Shown here: one piece after another, positions 46,481 to 60,905 of the stretch
Position numbering within the stretch: the first letter of the stretch is position 1
Layout of the letters: each line of letters begins with the position of its first letter
From: Sapria himalayana
Taxonomy: Eukaryota > Streptophyta > Magnoliopsida > Malpighiales > Rafflesiaceae
DNA length: 64,000 bases
Assembly (NCBI GenBank): GCA_029783825.1
Contig: JAREIK010003007.1
Coordinates: 1,329,320-1,393,319 of the forward strand
Reading direction: 5' to 3'
Program-made: the position numbers and the translations under genes
The notes under the pieces: model-generated
Seen by the model: the letters and a program-made list of their open reading frames with translations, nothing else
Database searches by the model: none
Told to the model about the DNA's origin: nothing

Positions 46481-49430
46481 TTTTGATTACTACAATCCTT
46501 GCTAAATTTTACTTCACTGAAATCTCTATGTCATGAGATTGCAATCTTTAATGTCATAATATTATTAGCTATTGAATTCTACTCTAATATGAGTTTGGTT
46601 TTAATTTTATAATAATTTGGAACACACAATAGTAAAAATAAATATTACACATTTGCATCATAAAAACCTGCAATAAGATATTTAGAAAAACCTTAAAGAA
46701 CATAATGGAACAAGACATCCAATTATTTGACAACATGAAAAATCATATTTTAGATTTCATTTTCCTGAGTAAGGGTAGAAAGCATTACCTCAAATCAAAC
46801 CCTCCTACATATAAGATAAGCAATGAAAAGAAAGCATTAAATAATAAATATATAAACAACTTTAAAAGGTAGCACACTTTCCGGTGATTTGAAATCCATT
46901 AAACATTAAAAAAAATTAATCATAAAAAAACTTTTCACTTTTATAAATATACAAGTATTTAGATATAATGTTGAGTTTAAAATATTTTTATAAATGTTAC
47001 ATATATAATTATATATATTTACCGTTTTATACATATTTTATAGTAAATATATCATATTTATATAAACATTATAAGTATTTTATATTTATATAAAAATTTA
47101 TATGCTATATAAATATTTACAAATATGTATAAATATTTTATATGATATATAAATGTTATATAAAAAAATATAAAAATGGATAATTTTATGTAAATGTTGT
47201 ATAAATATTTATTAACATCTATACATATGTATAAATATTTTTATATAACATTATATGTTTATATAAACATATCAATGTTTATATATAATGTAATACGTTT
47301 ATATATTAAAATATAGAAATTTTATATATAATGTAATATAATTATATAAATGTATAAAGTTTTATAAATAATGTTATCTGTTTATAATGTTTTTGGAGAT
47401 AACAAAAACAAAACCAATAAATATTGATTTTTTTTTCCTTGAGTTACAGAAGTAGAAAATATTACGCATAATTTTTTTATTAAATTACAGAAGCAGAAAA
47501 CAATAAGCATAATTTTTTTTTCTTAAGTTACAAAAGAAGAAAACAAAATGCATACATTTTGTATTTTAAATCTATAAAACGCTAAAAATATAAGCAGTAA
47601 CAAAACAAAGTTCACACTTACCATTTGTTGTTTCATTAATGGCAGATATTCAAAATCATATAAGTGATGCAAAAATATAAGAAAGATGAAAAAAATTGGG
47701 AAAAAATTAAAAAAAGATAAAATCAAATATTTTGTATAAACCAAACCCCACCAATGGTAATCAAATTGAAAGAGACAGAGATATGTATATAGTATTTTGA
47801 AGGAGAAGAGCAATGATAATATTACCTGGTAACAAAAGGAGGTCGAATTTATAGGTTGCTTCCATAATCCATTTATGCTTCTCCTCTCCTCCTCTTCGAA
47901 AGATATAAAAAAATGTTTAAGTGATTAAATGCCTTAACATTTTTTTTTCACGGAAAATAAAATTGTTTAAGTGATTGAATTTATCTTTTTTTTTATTTAA
48001 AGAAAAGATGATTCTCCTCTCTTCCTTTTTGAAAGATAGTAAAAATGGGTAAGTGATTAAATGCCTTAACATTTTTTTTCATGGAAACTATAAATGTTTA
48101 AGTTATTGAATTTATCTCTTTTTTTTATTTAAAAAAAGTGACAAATATAAAAGTATACTAAACTTATAAAAATTAATAAATTTAAATAAAACAAAATGAA
48201 ATAGATTTTTTTAACCATAAATGATATTATTTCATAAAAAAATTAAATAATAATATATAATAATAAAGTATTTCATATATATATATATTAATTATAATAT
48301 GAAATAACCACTTATTTGATATAATTTAAATTTTTAAGAATTCAATTTATTTTTAATGATTATAATATGAAATAATTATAAAGGATTAAAATTTCATATT
48401 ATTTGATATAATGTATGATTTATAAAATTCCAAAAATTATTTAAAGCTGAGAAGATGAATAAAAATGTTATATTTATTATTTTAATAAAAAGCAGAATAT
48501 TAAAATAGTAAAGATCTTACTCATTTGTTTAATTCTTATAAATTTTAATAGAGACAAAAAATAAAACTTGAATTAAAATCAATTTATGGTTAGTTTGGTA
48601 GTACTTTTTAAAAGTGTTTATAGGCCAAAAAATAATTTAAAGAATTTTTAGAAAAAGAAAATTTCATTAGTAATATTTTAGATAACTCTTTTAAAACCCT
48701 AAACAAACACTTGAAGTGTTCTTTTAATAACCACACTGAGATATTTATTTTTTTAATCATCAAATTTTTTTTGATATAATTAAAATATATATGTATTTAT
48801 CTTTAAATATCAATTTATTTTCTTTTATATTTTATAACAAATTAGAATTTTTTTTCCCGAAATTTTAAAATCTTTTTATAAAATATTTTTTTAAAAAAGA
48901 TTACTAGAATCATTAAAATATTTATTTTATTTTAAATAATATAAATATTTATATGTTTATTAGTTAATTTAGATATTTTTATAATTTTATTTATTTATTC
49001 ATACTATTAATTATTTTACCATTTTAGTAGTAGTAATTTGTATGTATGTTTATTTATTAATTAAAATATCTTTAAAAACATTATAAGTATATAATTAATT
49101 ATTTAAAGTTTTTATATATAAATATTTAATTATCATAATTAAATATTTCATAAAAATAATTTGTATATATTTTTAAAAATTTTATAATAATAAAAATAAT
49201 TATTTAGTCATTATTAATATAAAATTTTATTTGTAATTTATATATTTTTGAAATTTTTTTTTTAATATCCTATTTTTATAATTATATGAGGTAAATGTGT
49301 CTTTCAAGAATTGCTCACCAATAGGCCATGACATATGTTTAATATAGAAAATTACATAAAATATTAAAACAAATAAAATATAAAAAAAAATTAAATAAAT
49401 AAAGATTAGTGACAAAAATTATGCCCACCC
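46481..49430 (-). other. 5' leader and AT-rich region of E5, no intact gene
   Basis: Contains the conserved block 46490-46930 (with a possible micro-exon at 46789-46804), an AT-rich stretch, a promoter/leader-like island at 47640-47890 (donor GGTAATATTA on the minus strand), and AT-rich sequence to 49430 homologous to E3 20000-21480. A 96-codon frame at 47813-47523 spans the leader but is not conserved in E3, so I do not call it a gene. Two similar copies of a TAAGTGATTGAATTTAT block lie at 47920-48000 and 48050-48125. Confidence 0.55.
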
Positions 49431-50013
49431 TAAATAGCTACAAAAAATCCCTAGCTAAATGCATATATTTTGTTAAAATTATCATTTAAAAAATAATCAC
49501 TTGCAATAAAATATAAAATAGTAAAAAAAATTCAGACAATTATTTAGCGACGGATAATGTCTTAATATAATTTGCTAGGAAAATTTCGTCACTAATTCTA
49601 TTGCTATATTTTCCTCTTTTCATTACACGAAAAATTATGAAAGAATAATAATGGATTATGTCTCGATCTAATTAGCTAGGGAATATCCATCACAAATTCT
49701 ATTGCTTATTCCATCGCTGGATTTCTCACTTTTCATTGTATGGGAATTTATAAAAGAAATAGTGACGGATTATGTCTCGATCTATTAGCTAAAAAAATTT
49801 TATCATTGAATTTCACGCTTTTCATTGCGCAGAACTTTACGATAAATCAGCGATGAGAAATTTTCAATTGAACATTTCAATCTCAAATTTTTATTTCAAT
49901 GTAAAATCAAAAATTTCTTGCTATTCCCTAGCTAATCCTTTGCTATTCCCTAACTAATCCCTTGCTATTTAGTTAGGGATTATTCCCTAGCTAAATTTCC
50001 CTGGCAAATCTAA
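49430..50013. repeat. 5' subterminal repeats of E5
   Basis: Repeats of TCCCTAGCTAA, GCGACGGATTATGTC-like and TCGATCTAATTAGCTAGGGA units, plus AATCCCTTGCTATT duplications at the outer edge. Same family as the E2 and E6 subterminal repeats. Confidence 0.8.
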
Positions 50014-50028
50014 CATTTTCTTGTAGTG
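50014..50028 (-). repeat. 5' terminal inverted repeat of E5
   Basis: The plus strand ends CATTTTCTTGTAGTG; read on the minus strand this is CACTACAAGAAAATG, the canonical plant CACTA terminus. GATA repeats start at the next base. Confidence 0.92.
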
Positions 50029-52668
50029 AGATAGATAGATAAATATAAAGAAAGAAATATAGATATATAGAAATAAAGAAAGATAATCAAATAGACAGAT
50101 AGATAAATTGATAGATAGATAGAATGAGATATATATATATATAGTCAGATAGTTAGAAAGACATATAGATAGATAGACAAATATATAATTAGACAAATAG
50201 AAACATATAGAGAGATAGACAGATAGATAGATAAATAAATAGACAAATTAAAAAAACAGATAAATAGGTCGACACATGGATAGATAGATAGAGAGAAAGA
50301 TAGGCATGTAGACAAATACATAGATAGATTAAGAGACATATAGATAAATATATAGATAGATAGATAGGTACACTGATAGATGCAAAGATTTATAGTAGAT
50401 AGATAGATAGATATAAAGAGAAATAAATAGATGGTTAGATAGATGAATAGATAGATAATTAGATAGATAGATAAATAGATTATTAGAGATATAGAATGAT
50501 CAAAATATAGAAAGAGAGAGAGAGAGATAGATAGATAAATAAATAGATAGATATATACATAGATAGATATTTTGATATATATATATATATAGATAGACAA
50601 CTAGATAAACAAATATATAGATAGATAAACAAATAGATAGATAGATTGACATATATAGATAGAAAGATAAGGATATAAGTAGATAGATTGACAGATATAT
50701 AGAAAGATTGATAGATTGAGAAATTGATAGATTGAGAAATTGATAGATTGATTATTAGAGAAATAGATAGATAAATAAATAGATAAAAAGATAGAGAGAT
50801 AGATAGATAGAATGAAAGAAAGAAAGAAATATAAATATATATAAATATAAATATATAAATATATAGCTATATAAATAAATAATATATATATATATATATA
50901 TATATAAATTTATAGATAGATAGTTAGATAGATAGATATATAGATCGATAGATAAATATATAGATAAACAAATAGTCAAATAGATAGATAGATAGACATA
51001 TAGACAGATAGACATATAGACAGGTAGATATATACACAGATAAATAAAGACATTTAGACATATATGTAGATTAATAGATAGATATATATATAGACTGAGT
51101 ATCAGAGAAACAGATAGATAGATAAATAGATAGACAAATAGACATATAGATATATAGATAGAATGATACACATTTTGATAGATAGATAGATAGTGAGAGA
51201 AATAGATAGATAGTTAGATGCATAGAGAGATAAATAGATAGCTAATTAGATAGATAGATTAATAGAAAGATAGATAGATTGATTGATTGATAAATAAATA
51301 GATACATAGATAAATTTAAAAATAGATAAATATATATAGAGATAGATAGTTTGATAAATAGAGAGATAGACAACTAGATAAACAAATATATAGATAGACA
51401 GTCAAATAGATACATGGACATACATATAGATAGATATAAAGATAGGGATATAGTTAGATAGATAGATATATAAATATATAAAAATATACATAGATAAATA
51501 GATATAAGATAGATAGATATACAGATACACAGATACAACAAAAGATAATTAGATATATAGATAGATATGATGATAGATAGATAGTAAGATACACAATAGA
51601 TAGACAGATAGATAGATATACTGAAAGAAATACAGATAGATAGATACACAGAAAGAAAGACAAATTGAGAGTCCCATAGATACACACACAGAAAGATAGA
51701 TAGAAGATAGATACATAGATAGATAGAGAGATATATAAATAGATAGATAATTGATAGACAGATACATAGATAGATATTAAGATTGATAGATGTACAGACA
51801 TATAGATTGATAGAAAGATAGATAGAAAAATAGACTAATATACAAATAGATATATAGACAAATAAATAATTGGAAAGATAGATATATAGTTATAGAGATA
51901 GATTGAGAGATAGATAGATAGATAGATAAACAAAGAGACTGAGAGATAGATAGATAGATAGACACACTGATAGAAAAGTAGATAGATAGATAGTTATGAA
52001 AGATAGACAAATAATCAAATAAATAAATAGACACATTGATAGATTGATAATTAAATAGATAGATATATAGATAGATAGAAATTTATACTAATAGAAAAAT
52101 AGAAAGATAGACTCATAGTTAGATAGATTGATAAACAAAAAGATAGATTGAAACATAGTCAGATAGATAGATACACAAATAGATAGATAGATAGATAGAT
52201 CGATCAATAGACATATATAGATAGATAGATTGATAAACATATATAGATAGATAGATCGATGGATAGCTAGTCATATAAATAGATAGATAGATAAATAGAT
52301 TGAAATATAAATAGATAGATTGAGAAATTAATAGATAGAGTGAAAGATAGATTCATAGATAGAGAGATAGTGACATAGATTGGTGCATAATTAGATAGAT
52401 AGATACATACATAATTAGATAGATATATACATAATTAGATAGATATATAGATAAAAAAAATAGATAAATAGATAGATAGCTAATATATATATATATATAT
52501 ATGACTAGATAGAAAGACATATAGATACATAGATATATAGAAAGATAGATACACACACACACACACACATACACACACAAATAGCTATAAAGATAGACAT
52601 ATAGATAGATAGATAGACATACACATAGACAAATAGACAGACATACAAATAGATATATAGATAGATAG

Positions 52669-52699
<31 letters not shown>

Positions 52700-53716
52700 G
52701 AGAGATAATTAACAAACATATACATAGATAGATATTAAGATTGATAGATGGATAGATAGATAAATAGATAGATTTATAGACAGAAAAATAGACTGATAGA
52801 AAAATAAATAGATGGAAAGAACGAAAGATAGATAGTTATAGAAATTGATTTAGACATAGATAGATAGACAGAGAGATAAAGAGATAGTTAGAGAGATAGA
52901 TAGATGGACAAACTGATAGAAAGATTGACAGATAAATAGTTATTAAGAAAAGATCAATAAATAGTAAATTAAATAAATAGAAACATAATACATCAATAGT
53001 TAGATAGATAGATAGATAAACATATATAAAGTTTGACTGATAGACAAATAGACAGATAGATAGAAAGTTAGACTTTTTGATAAACAAATAGATATATTGA
53101 AACATAGTTAGATTGACAGATACACAAATAGGTAGATAGATAGATATATAGATAGATATATAGATAGATATATAGATAGATATAGATAAATAGATCGAAA
53201 GATAGCTAGTCATATAGATAGATAAATAAATAAATAGATTGAAAGATAAATAGAAAGATTTAGAGTTTGATTGATAGAGATATATATAGATAGATTGATA
53301 GATAGATTGACAGATAAACAGATATATAGATATATAGATACATAATTAGATAGATAGATAGATAGATAACACATATATAGATAGATAGGAAACTAGATAT
53401 AAATACATAAAGATAGATAGATAGACAGATAGAGATGTACATTGAAAAAAATTGATAGATAGATATATATATATATAGTTAGTTAGTTAGATAGCTAATT
53501 AGTTAGATAGATAGATAAATAGACTGATAGAAAGATAGATATAAAGATAGATAGATATACACATATATAGACAGTTAGATTGATAGATAAATAGATAGAT
53601 AGATAAACATACAGATTAATAGATAGAGAGAAAGATAGATAGATAGACAAATCGACATACAATTAGATAGATAGATAGATAGTTAGTTTGATTGATAGAA
53701 ATATAGATAGATAATT

Positions 53717-53763
<47 letters not shown>

Positions 53764-54025
53764 TACATAGATAGATAATTAGATAAAAAGAAAGAAAGAT
53801 AGATAGATAGTCAAATAAAAACATATATAGATAGATAGACAAAGAGATATATAGTTGGATTGACAAACCTGTTAGTTAGATAAATAGACAGATAGATATA
53901 TAGATAGACAGATAGGTAGATAGATAATAATATCGATAGATAAAAAAATAATTACATAGATAGATAAATAGAAAGATATATAGATAAATAAACAACTAGA
54001 TAGACAGATAGACAAATAGACTAAT

Positions 54026-54060
<35 letters not shown>

Positions 54061-54326
54061 CATATAGACAAGTAGATAGATATAAAATAGATAGGTACAT
54101 AGATAGATAGATAAATAGATAGATATAGAGATAGATAGATAATTATATAGATATATAAAGAGATATCAAGATAGATAGACAACAAGAAAAATAGACACAA
54201 ACAAACACTGAAAGAAATACAAATAGTAAAATATTTTGATATATTAATAAATAGTTATTTAAAAAGGTAAATAGATAGATAAATGGATAGACAGGCAAAC
54301 AAATAGATAGATATATAGATAATTAG

Positions 54327-54396
<70 letters not shown>

Positions 54397-57300
54397 ATAG
54401 ATAGATAATTAGATAGATAGATAGATAAATAAATAGATTATATATAGATGGATAAATAAATACAGAGACATATAGATATAGATATAGATATATATATATA
54501 TATATATATATATGCATACATGCATAGAAAACTAGATAGACCAACATATAGACACATAGATAGTTAGACATACATATTGAAAAATACCCAGAAAGATAGA
54601 TAGATCGATAGATTGGAAGATAGATTGATAGATCAGATAGATAGAAAGGTAGGTTGGTAGATAGTGAGATAAATATATAGATATACATTTTGCTAGATAG
54701 ATAAATAGATAGAAAGATTATAGACATATAGATAGATAGATTGATAGATATATAGACAAATAGATAGATAGATACACAAATAGATTTATAGATAGATAGA
54801 TAGATAGGTATATAGGTAGAATGATAGATATATAGACATATAGATAAATAGATGGATAGAGGTATATAGATAAAATGATAGATAGATAGACATAGAGATA
54901 TATAGATTGATAGACAGATAAATATATAGACAGATTGAAAGATTGATAGATAGATAAACATGCAAATTTTTAGATAGACAGAAAGATAGATAGATAAATA
55001 AATAGATAGTTAGTTAGACATATAGATAGATAGAGAGACAGATAAATAGGTAGACCAATAGATAGATAGATAGATTGATAGAGAGATTGATAGATAGATA
55101 GTTAGATTGATAAAAAGATATATAAATAGATATATAAATAAATATATAAATAGATAGATAGATAGATATATATATATATATATATAGACATACAGAGAGA
55201 TAGATGGCTAGATAGATAGAGCGATAGATAGACAGATAGCAGATAAATAAATACATAGATAGATAAATAGTAGATAGATAGACATATTAATTGATTGATT
55301 AATAGAAATATAGATAGATATATAGATAGACAGATAGATAGATATATAGATAGACAATAGATAGAAAGATAGAAAAATCGATAAATAGATCGACAAATAA
55401 ATAGATAGACAAAAGACAAATATATAGATATACATAGACATATAGACATATAGATAGATAGTCAGATAAATAGATAGACAGATAAATATATAGATAGATA
55501 GACATATATAGAAAGAGACATAAAAATATAGATGGACAAATAAAATTATAGATAGATAAACATATGGTTAGATAGAAGGTAGTCAAATATATAGATTGAT
55601 TGATAGACACATTTTTAGATTGACAAATATACATATAGACCTAAAAGAGAAATAGATTGATATAAAATAGACATATATATAGATATTTAGATTTATAGAT
55701 TGACAGGTACACTATAAAGTGATAGATAAATCGATAGATAAACTGATAGATATTTAAAAAAATAGATAGATCATTGGTAGACACATAGATAGAAAGATAG
55801 ATAGATAAATAGACAAATAATCAATTAGAAATATTGACAGATATATTGATTAACAGAATGACAGCTAGAAAAATAGATATATAGCAAACTAGATAGATAG
55901 ATAATAGATAAAAAAGTAGACTGATAGATAGATTGATAGATAGAAAAATAAAAGATTGACAGATAGATAGATTGTTAGATAGATTGATCGTCTAATAGAT
56001 AGATAGATAGATAAATAAACAAATAGATGATAGATAGATAGACAGACAAATAGATTTGCAAATAAATAAAAAGACAAATAGGCAATTAGAAAGATAGACA
56101 AATAAATATATATAAATATAGAGAGATAGATAAATAGGTAGATAGATAGACAAATAGATAGATGGGGCATATAGAATAATAGACAGATGGATAGATAGAT
56201 AGACAGACACATAGATAGATCTATAAAAAAGAAAGATAAATAGATAAATAAATAGATAAACAAATTGATAGAAAGGAAGATAGTTAGATAGACAAATAGA
56301 TATATTGTTAGATAGATAGATAATAAATAAATAGACAGATAGATAAATATATAGATGCACAGATAGATAGATAGATAGATAGATAGGTTGACTGATGGAT
56401 AGACATACAAATAGATAGATAGACCAATACAAATAATAAAGATAGACAGAAAGACAGCTTCACAAAGTTAGATAGACAAATAAGTAGATATGTAGAAAAA
56501 TAGATAGATAGACAAATAAACAAATCGACAAATAGACAAATAGAGAGAGAGAGATATATATATATATATATATATATAGATTGACAGATAGTTAGATAGA
56601 CAGATAGACATATAAATAGATAGATAGATTGACATATAGATAAATAGATGGATAGAAAGATAGACATATAGACAGATAGATAGATATGTAGATAGATAGA
56701 TAAACAAATAGGCAAATTGGTGTTACAAAAATAGACAAATTGTCAGATAGATATATAGATAGATAAAATGATACACATATAGATAGATAGATAGATAGAT
56801 AGTCATATAGATAGATTTATAGATAGATAGATAGGCAGATAGTTAGATATGCAAATATGCAGACAGACATATAGATAGATTGATAAATACTTAGATCGAT
56901 AGATAGATTGTTAAATAGACATAGAAACAGATCAAAAATAGACAAATAGGAAAATAGACAGATAGACAGATAGATATATAGACAAATAGATAGATTCACA
57001 TATCGACATATAAACAAATACACATATAAACATATAGAAAGATATAAAGATTGACATATGGATATATAGACAGATAGACAGATATATAGATAAATAGATT
57101 GTTAGATAGAACAATAGAGAAAATTTAGAAAGATAGATAAATATAGAGATAGATAGATATATAGATAGATAGATAGACAGATAAACACAAATATTGATTG
57201 ATATACAAATAGTCAAATAGACAGATAGATAGAAAGATATATACAAAAATAGACATATAAAGAGACTGATAGACAGATAGACATATAGATAGACAAATAG

Positions 57301-59988
57301 ATATACAGATTAACACATAGTTAGATGACAGATTGATATATAGAAAGATAAAAAAATTGAAAGATAGAAAGAAAGATAAATTGGTAGATAGAAAGATATA
57401 TAGAAAGAAAGATAGATAGATAGATAGTTAGATAGATAGATAGATTCATATATATATAGATAGTTAGTTAATCAGATAGATAGATAGATAGAAATATAAA
57501 AAATTAGACCAATAAACAGATAGAAAAAAAGTCAGACAGACACACATATAGACACACAGATAGATAGATTGATTATAGAGAGAAAAAAGAAATAGAGATA
57601 GATAGATAGGTTTAAACTAAAAAATATACAGATAGAAAAAAGATAGATAGATAGATAGATGAATATTTGGATAGATAGATTTTAAAAAATAGATACATAG
57701 TTAGATACCTAGATATATATATATATATATAGTCAGATAGTAAAATTGTTAGATAGTAAGATAGTCATATAGATAGATCCACAACTAGGCAGATAAACAT
57801 ATTGATAGATATATAGAAAGATTGATATATAGACAGATATTGATATATATATGTAGGTAGATAGATAGACAAATAAACTGGTGGACAAATATATAGAGAG
57901 ATAGATAAACAAATATATAGATAGAAAGATAGAAAGATAGAAAGATAGAAAGATAGAAAGATATACAAGTTAAGTAATAAATAGATTGACAGATAGACAA
58001 ATTGACAGATAGATAGATTGATAAATAGAGAGACAGACAGATAGATAGATAAATTGATAGATACAGAGATAGATAGATCTATAGATATATAGATTGATAG
58101 TTAGACATATCGATAGATAGACTGAGAATTAGATATAGATTTGGACATATTGATAGAGTTCTAGATCTACCAATAGACAAATAGATATATAGTTAGATTG
58201 ACAGATAGATTGATAGTCAGATAGATAGGTCGAAAATATATAGATAGGTAGATATACGGATATAAAGTTATACGAATCTACAGATAGAGAGATATATAAT
58301 TATACAGATCGACAAAAATAACATATAGATAGTTAGAAAGATATATAAATAAACAGTAATGCAGATAGATAGATATTCATATAGACATATAGATAGATAG
58401 ATATATAGATAGATATACAGAAAGATAGACATATAGATAGATAAACAGATAAATAGATAGTCAGATAAATAGATAGATAGATTGACAAATAGATAGATAA
58501 ACTGATTGATTGATTGATTGACAGATAGTCATTTGACAAAATGACAAATTGATAGAAAAATTTAAAGATAGAAAAATATATTGATAGAAAGATAGACAAT
58601 ATATTGATAGACAGATAGACAAATAGATAGATTGATATATAGATAGTTAGATAGATAGATAGATAGATAAAAGAAATAAAGAAAGAAAATAGAAAGATAG
58701 ATAAGAGACCTATAGACAATTAGACATATAAATAGATAGACAAATAGATAGATAAATGATGCATATATAGATATACAAATAGATAAATACTCATATAGAC
58801 GGATAGATACATAGACAGATAGAAAGATATACAGATAGACAAATAGATAGATTGACAAATTTGAACATAGATATATATACAGAAGGAAAGATAGACATAT
58901 AGGTAGATAGGCATAAAGACAATTTATATATTGACAAATAAATAGATAGATAGTAAGATAGATTTGCAAGTATATAGATAGATAAATATATAGAAAGATA
59001 GATAGAATGATAGATAGATAGATAAATAAATATATATATAGATAAAAAGATAGTCAATTGATAGATAGATAGATAAATAAATATATATATAGATAAAAAG
59101 ATAGTCAAATTGATAGAAAGATAGATAGCCATATATTTAGATAGATAGATACACAGACAGACACATAGATAGATAGGTAGATACCTAGAAATGTTTGTAG
59201 ATTAATATTAGTTAGATAGAGATATTGAAAGATAAAATGATAGACAAATTGATTGATAGATAATATATAAATAGGTAGACAGACAGACATATAGATAGAT
59301 AAATAGTAAGACATATAGACAGATATATAGATAGACTGATAGATAGATAGTTCAATAGATCGATAGATTGAGTGACAGATAGGTAGACAAATAGTCAGAT
59401 AGACAGATATATTGATAGATAGATAGACACATAAAAAGATAGATAGATAGACAGATGGAAAGAAAGACAAATAGATAGATATATATATATATATATATAG
59501 ACAGGTATATAGATAGACATATAGAAAATTAGATAGATTGACAGATAGATAGACATATAGACATATAGAGAGATAGACAAATAGACATATAAGAAATAAA
59601 CACATTAATAGGTAGAGAGATAGATAGATATACATATAGATAGATAGTCAGATAAACATATAATACATAGAAAGATAGCCATATAGATACAAATAAGATA
59701 GATTAGACAGACATATAGATAGATAGATAGATAGATTGATTGATTGACAAATAGTTAGTTGATAGATTGATTGATTAGAAAGATAGAATGATAGACAAAT
59801 TGAAAATAAATAGACAGATAGATATGTAGATATATAGACAAATAGATATATATAGATAGATAGATAGATATATATATATATATATATAGTTAGATAGATA
59901 GAAATATAGAGTAGGTAGATAGATGGTAGGAAGATAAATAGAAACAAAGATAGATAATAGTTAGTCAGATGGAAAGATTGATATATAA
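50029..59988 (+). repeat. GATA/GACA simple-repeat tract, 9.96 kb, between two CACTA 5' termini
   Basis: Imperfect (GATA)n on the plus strand with GACA and AAATAGA variants, several (TA)n runs (53719-53760, 54329-54391) and an (AC)n run at 52551-52570. It is bounded precisely by the E5 5' terminus (50028) and the E6 5' terminus (59989). No other insertion is evident. Minus-strand open frames are Tyr-Leu-Ser-Ile repeats. Confidence 0.95.
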
Positions 59989-60002
59989 CACTACAAGAAA
60001 TG
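59989..60002 (+). repeat. 5' terminal inverted repeat of E6
   Basis: CACTACAAGAAATG, a near-exact inverted match to the terminus at 50028, directly after the GATA tract. The preceding three bases are TAA. Confidence 0.92.
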
Positions 60003-60905
60003 TTCTTTAAGCTAGGAAATTTAGCTAGGGATCAATCCCTAGCTAAATTGCGAGAGATTAGCTAGGGAATAGCAAGGGATTGATTTTTTTTCACCGAAAT
60101 AAAAATTTGCAATGGATTAGAGATGATTAGTAATGGAATATTTCGTAAATTCTATTCATGAAAAGCGTGGAAATTTAGCAACGGATTAGCAAAAAATTAG
60201 CGACAGAATATTTTTGTAAACTATACTCATAAACAGTGGGAGAATTTAGCAATGGATTAGCAATGAATTAGCGACAAAATATTTTCGTAAATTCTGCTTA
60301 AGTAATGCAGGAAATTTAGCTATGGATAGCAACAGAATATTTACGTAAATTCTGCTCAAAGAAAGTGAGAGAATTTAGCAATGGATTAGCGACGAAATTT
60401 CCCTAGCTAATAAAATGTGAATATAGTGACAGCTTTAGGCACGAAATTTTCTTAGTTAATAAAATCTAGAATTATCGATGGATTTAGTAACTAAATTTCC
60501 CTAGATAATTATATCCGGAACATAGCGATAGATTTTAGCGACGAAATTCCCTAAATAATTACATCCAAACCATAGTGATGGATTTTAGCAATGGAATTTT
60601 TCTAGCTAATTACATCTCAAAATATAGTTGGATTTAGCGACAGAATTTCCCTTGCTAATTACATACTAAATATAGCTACAGATTTTAGCGACAAAACTTC
60701 CCTAGCCAATTATTTTCTGAATATAGTGATGGATTTTAGCGATGAAATTTCTCTAGCAAATTAAATCCGAATATATTGATGGATTAATCGACGAAACTTT
60801 CCTAGCTAATTAAATCGAGAATATAGTGATTGATTTAGTGACTGAACTTTCCTCGCTAATTAAATCTCAAACATAGTGATGGATTTAGCATTGGCATTTC
60901 TCTGG
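60003..60905 (+). repeat. 5' subterminal repeat array of E6, about 60-bp period
   Basis: About a dozen diverged units of the pattern ATAGTGATGGATTTAGCGAC..AATTTCCCTAGCTAATTA, at intervals near 60 bp between 60400 and 60900. The inner part (60030-60400) uses a longer variant with AGCAATGGATTAGC. This is the most regular subterminal array in the window and a likely binding array for the element's own TNP1-type protein. Confidence 0.85.

Larger units (their letters stand above)
38288..50028 (-). mobile_element. E5: CACTA deletion derivative with both termini recognisable, about 11.7 kb
   Basis: Minus-strand order from 50028: terminus CACTACAAGAAAATG, subterminal repeats, AT-rich region, leader, TA satellite, (CT)n tract, TNP2 tail, Transposase_24 gene, BPC fragment, palindromic satellite, NAT10-like fragment, duplicated 3' module, subterminal repeats and degenerate terminus at 38288. 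TNP2 is deleted, so mobility would need TNP2 in trans. No 3-bp target duplication is evident: flanks are TTT on the left and AGA on the right, and the tracts on the two sides have opposite polarity. Confidence 0.85.

Noticed and set aside
47523..47813. 96-codon frame in the E5 leader, and the related 68-codon frame at 21556-21762
   Set aside because: The homologous leaders in E3 and E5 do not keep the same frame or start, and the sequence looks like a hydrophobic translation of a pyrimidine-rich leader.
9329..59988. GATA tracts as telomere, CRISPR array or ordinary centromere satellite
   Set aside because: No TTTAGGG-type repeat, no spacer/direct-repeat structure, and no fixed ~150-180 bp monomer.
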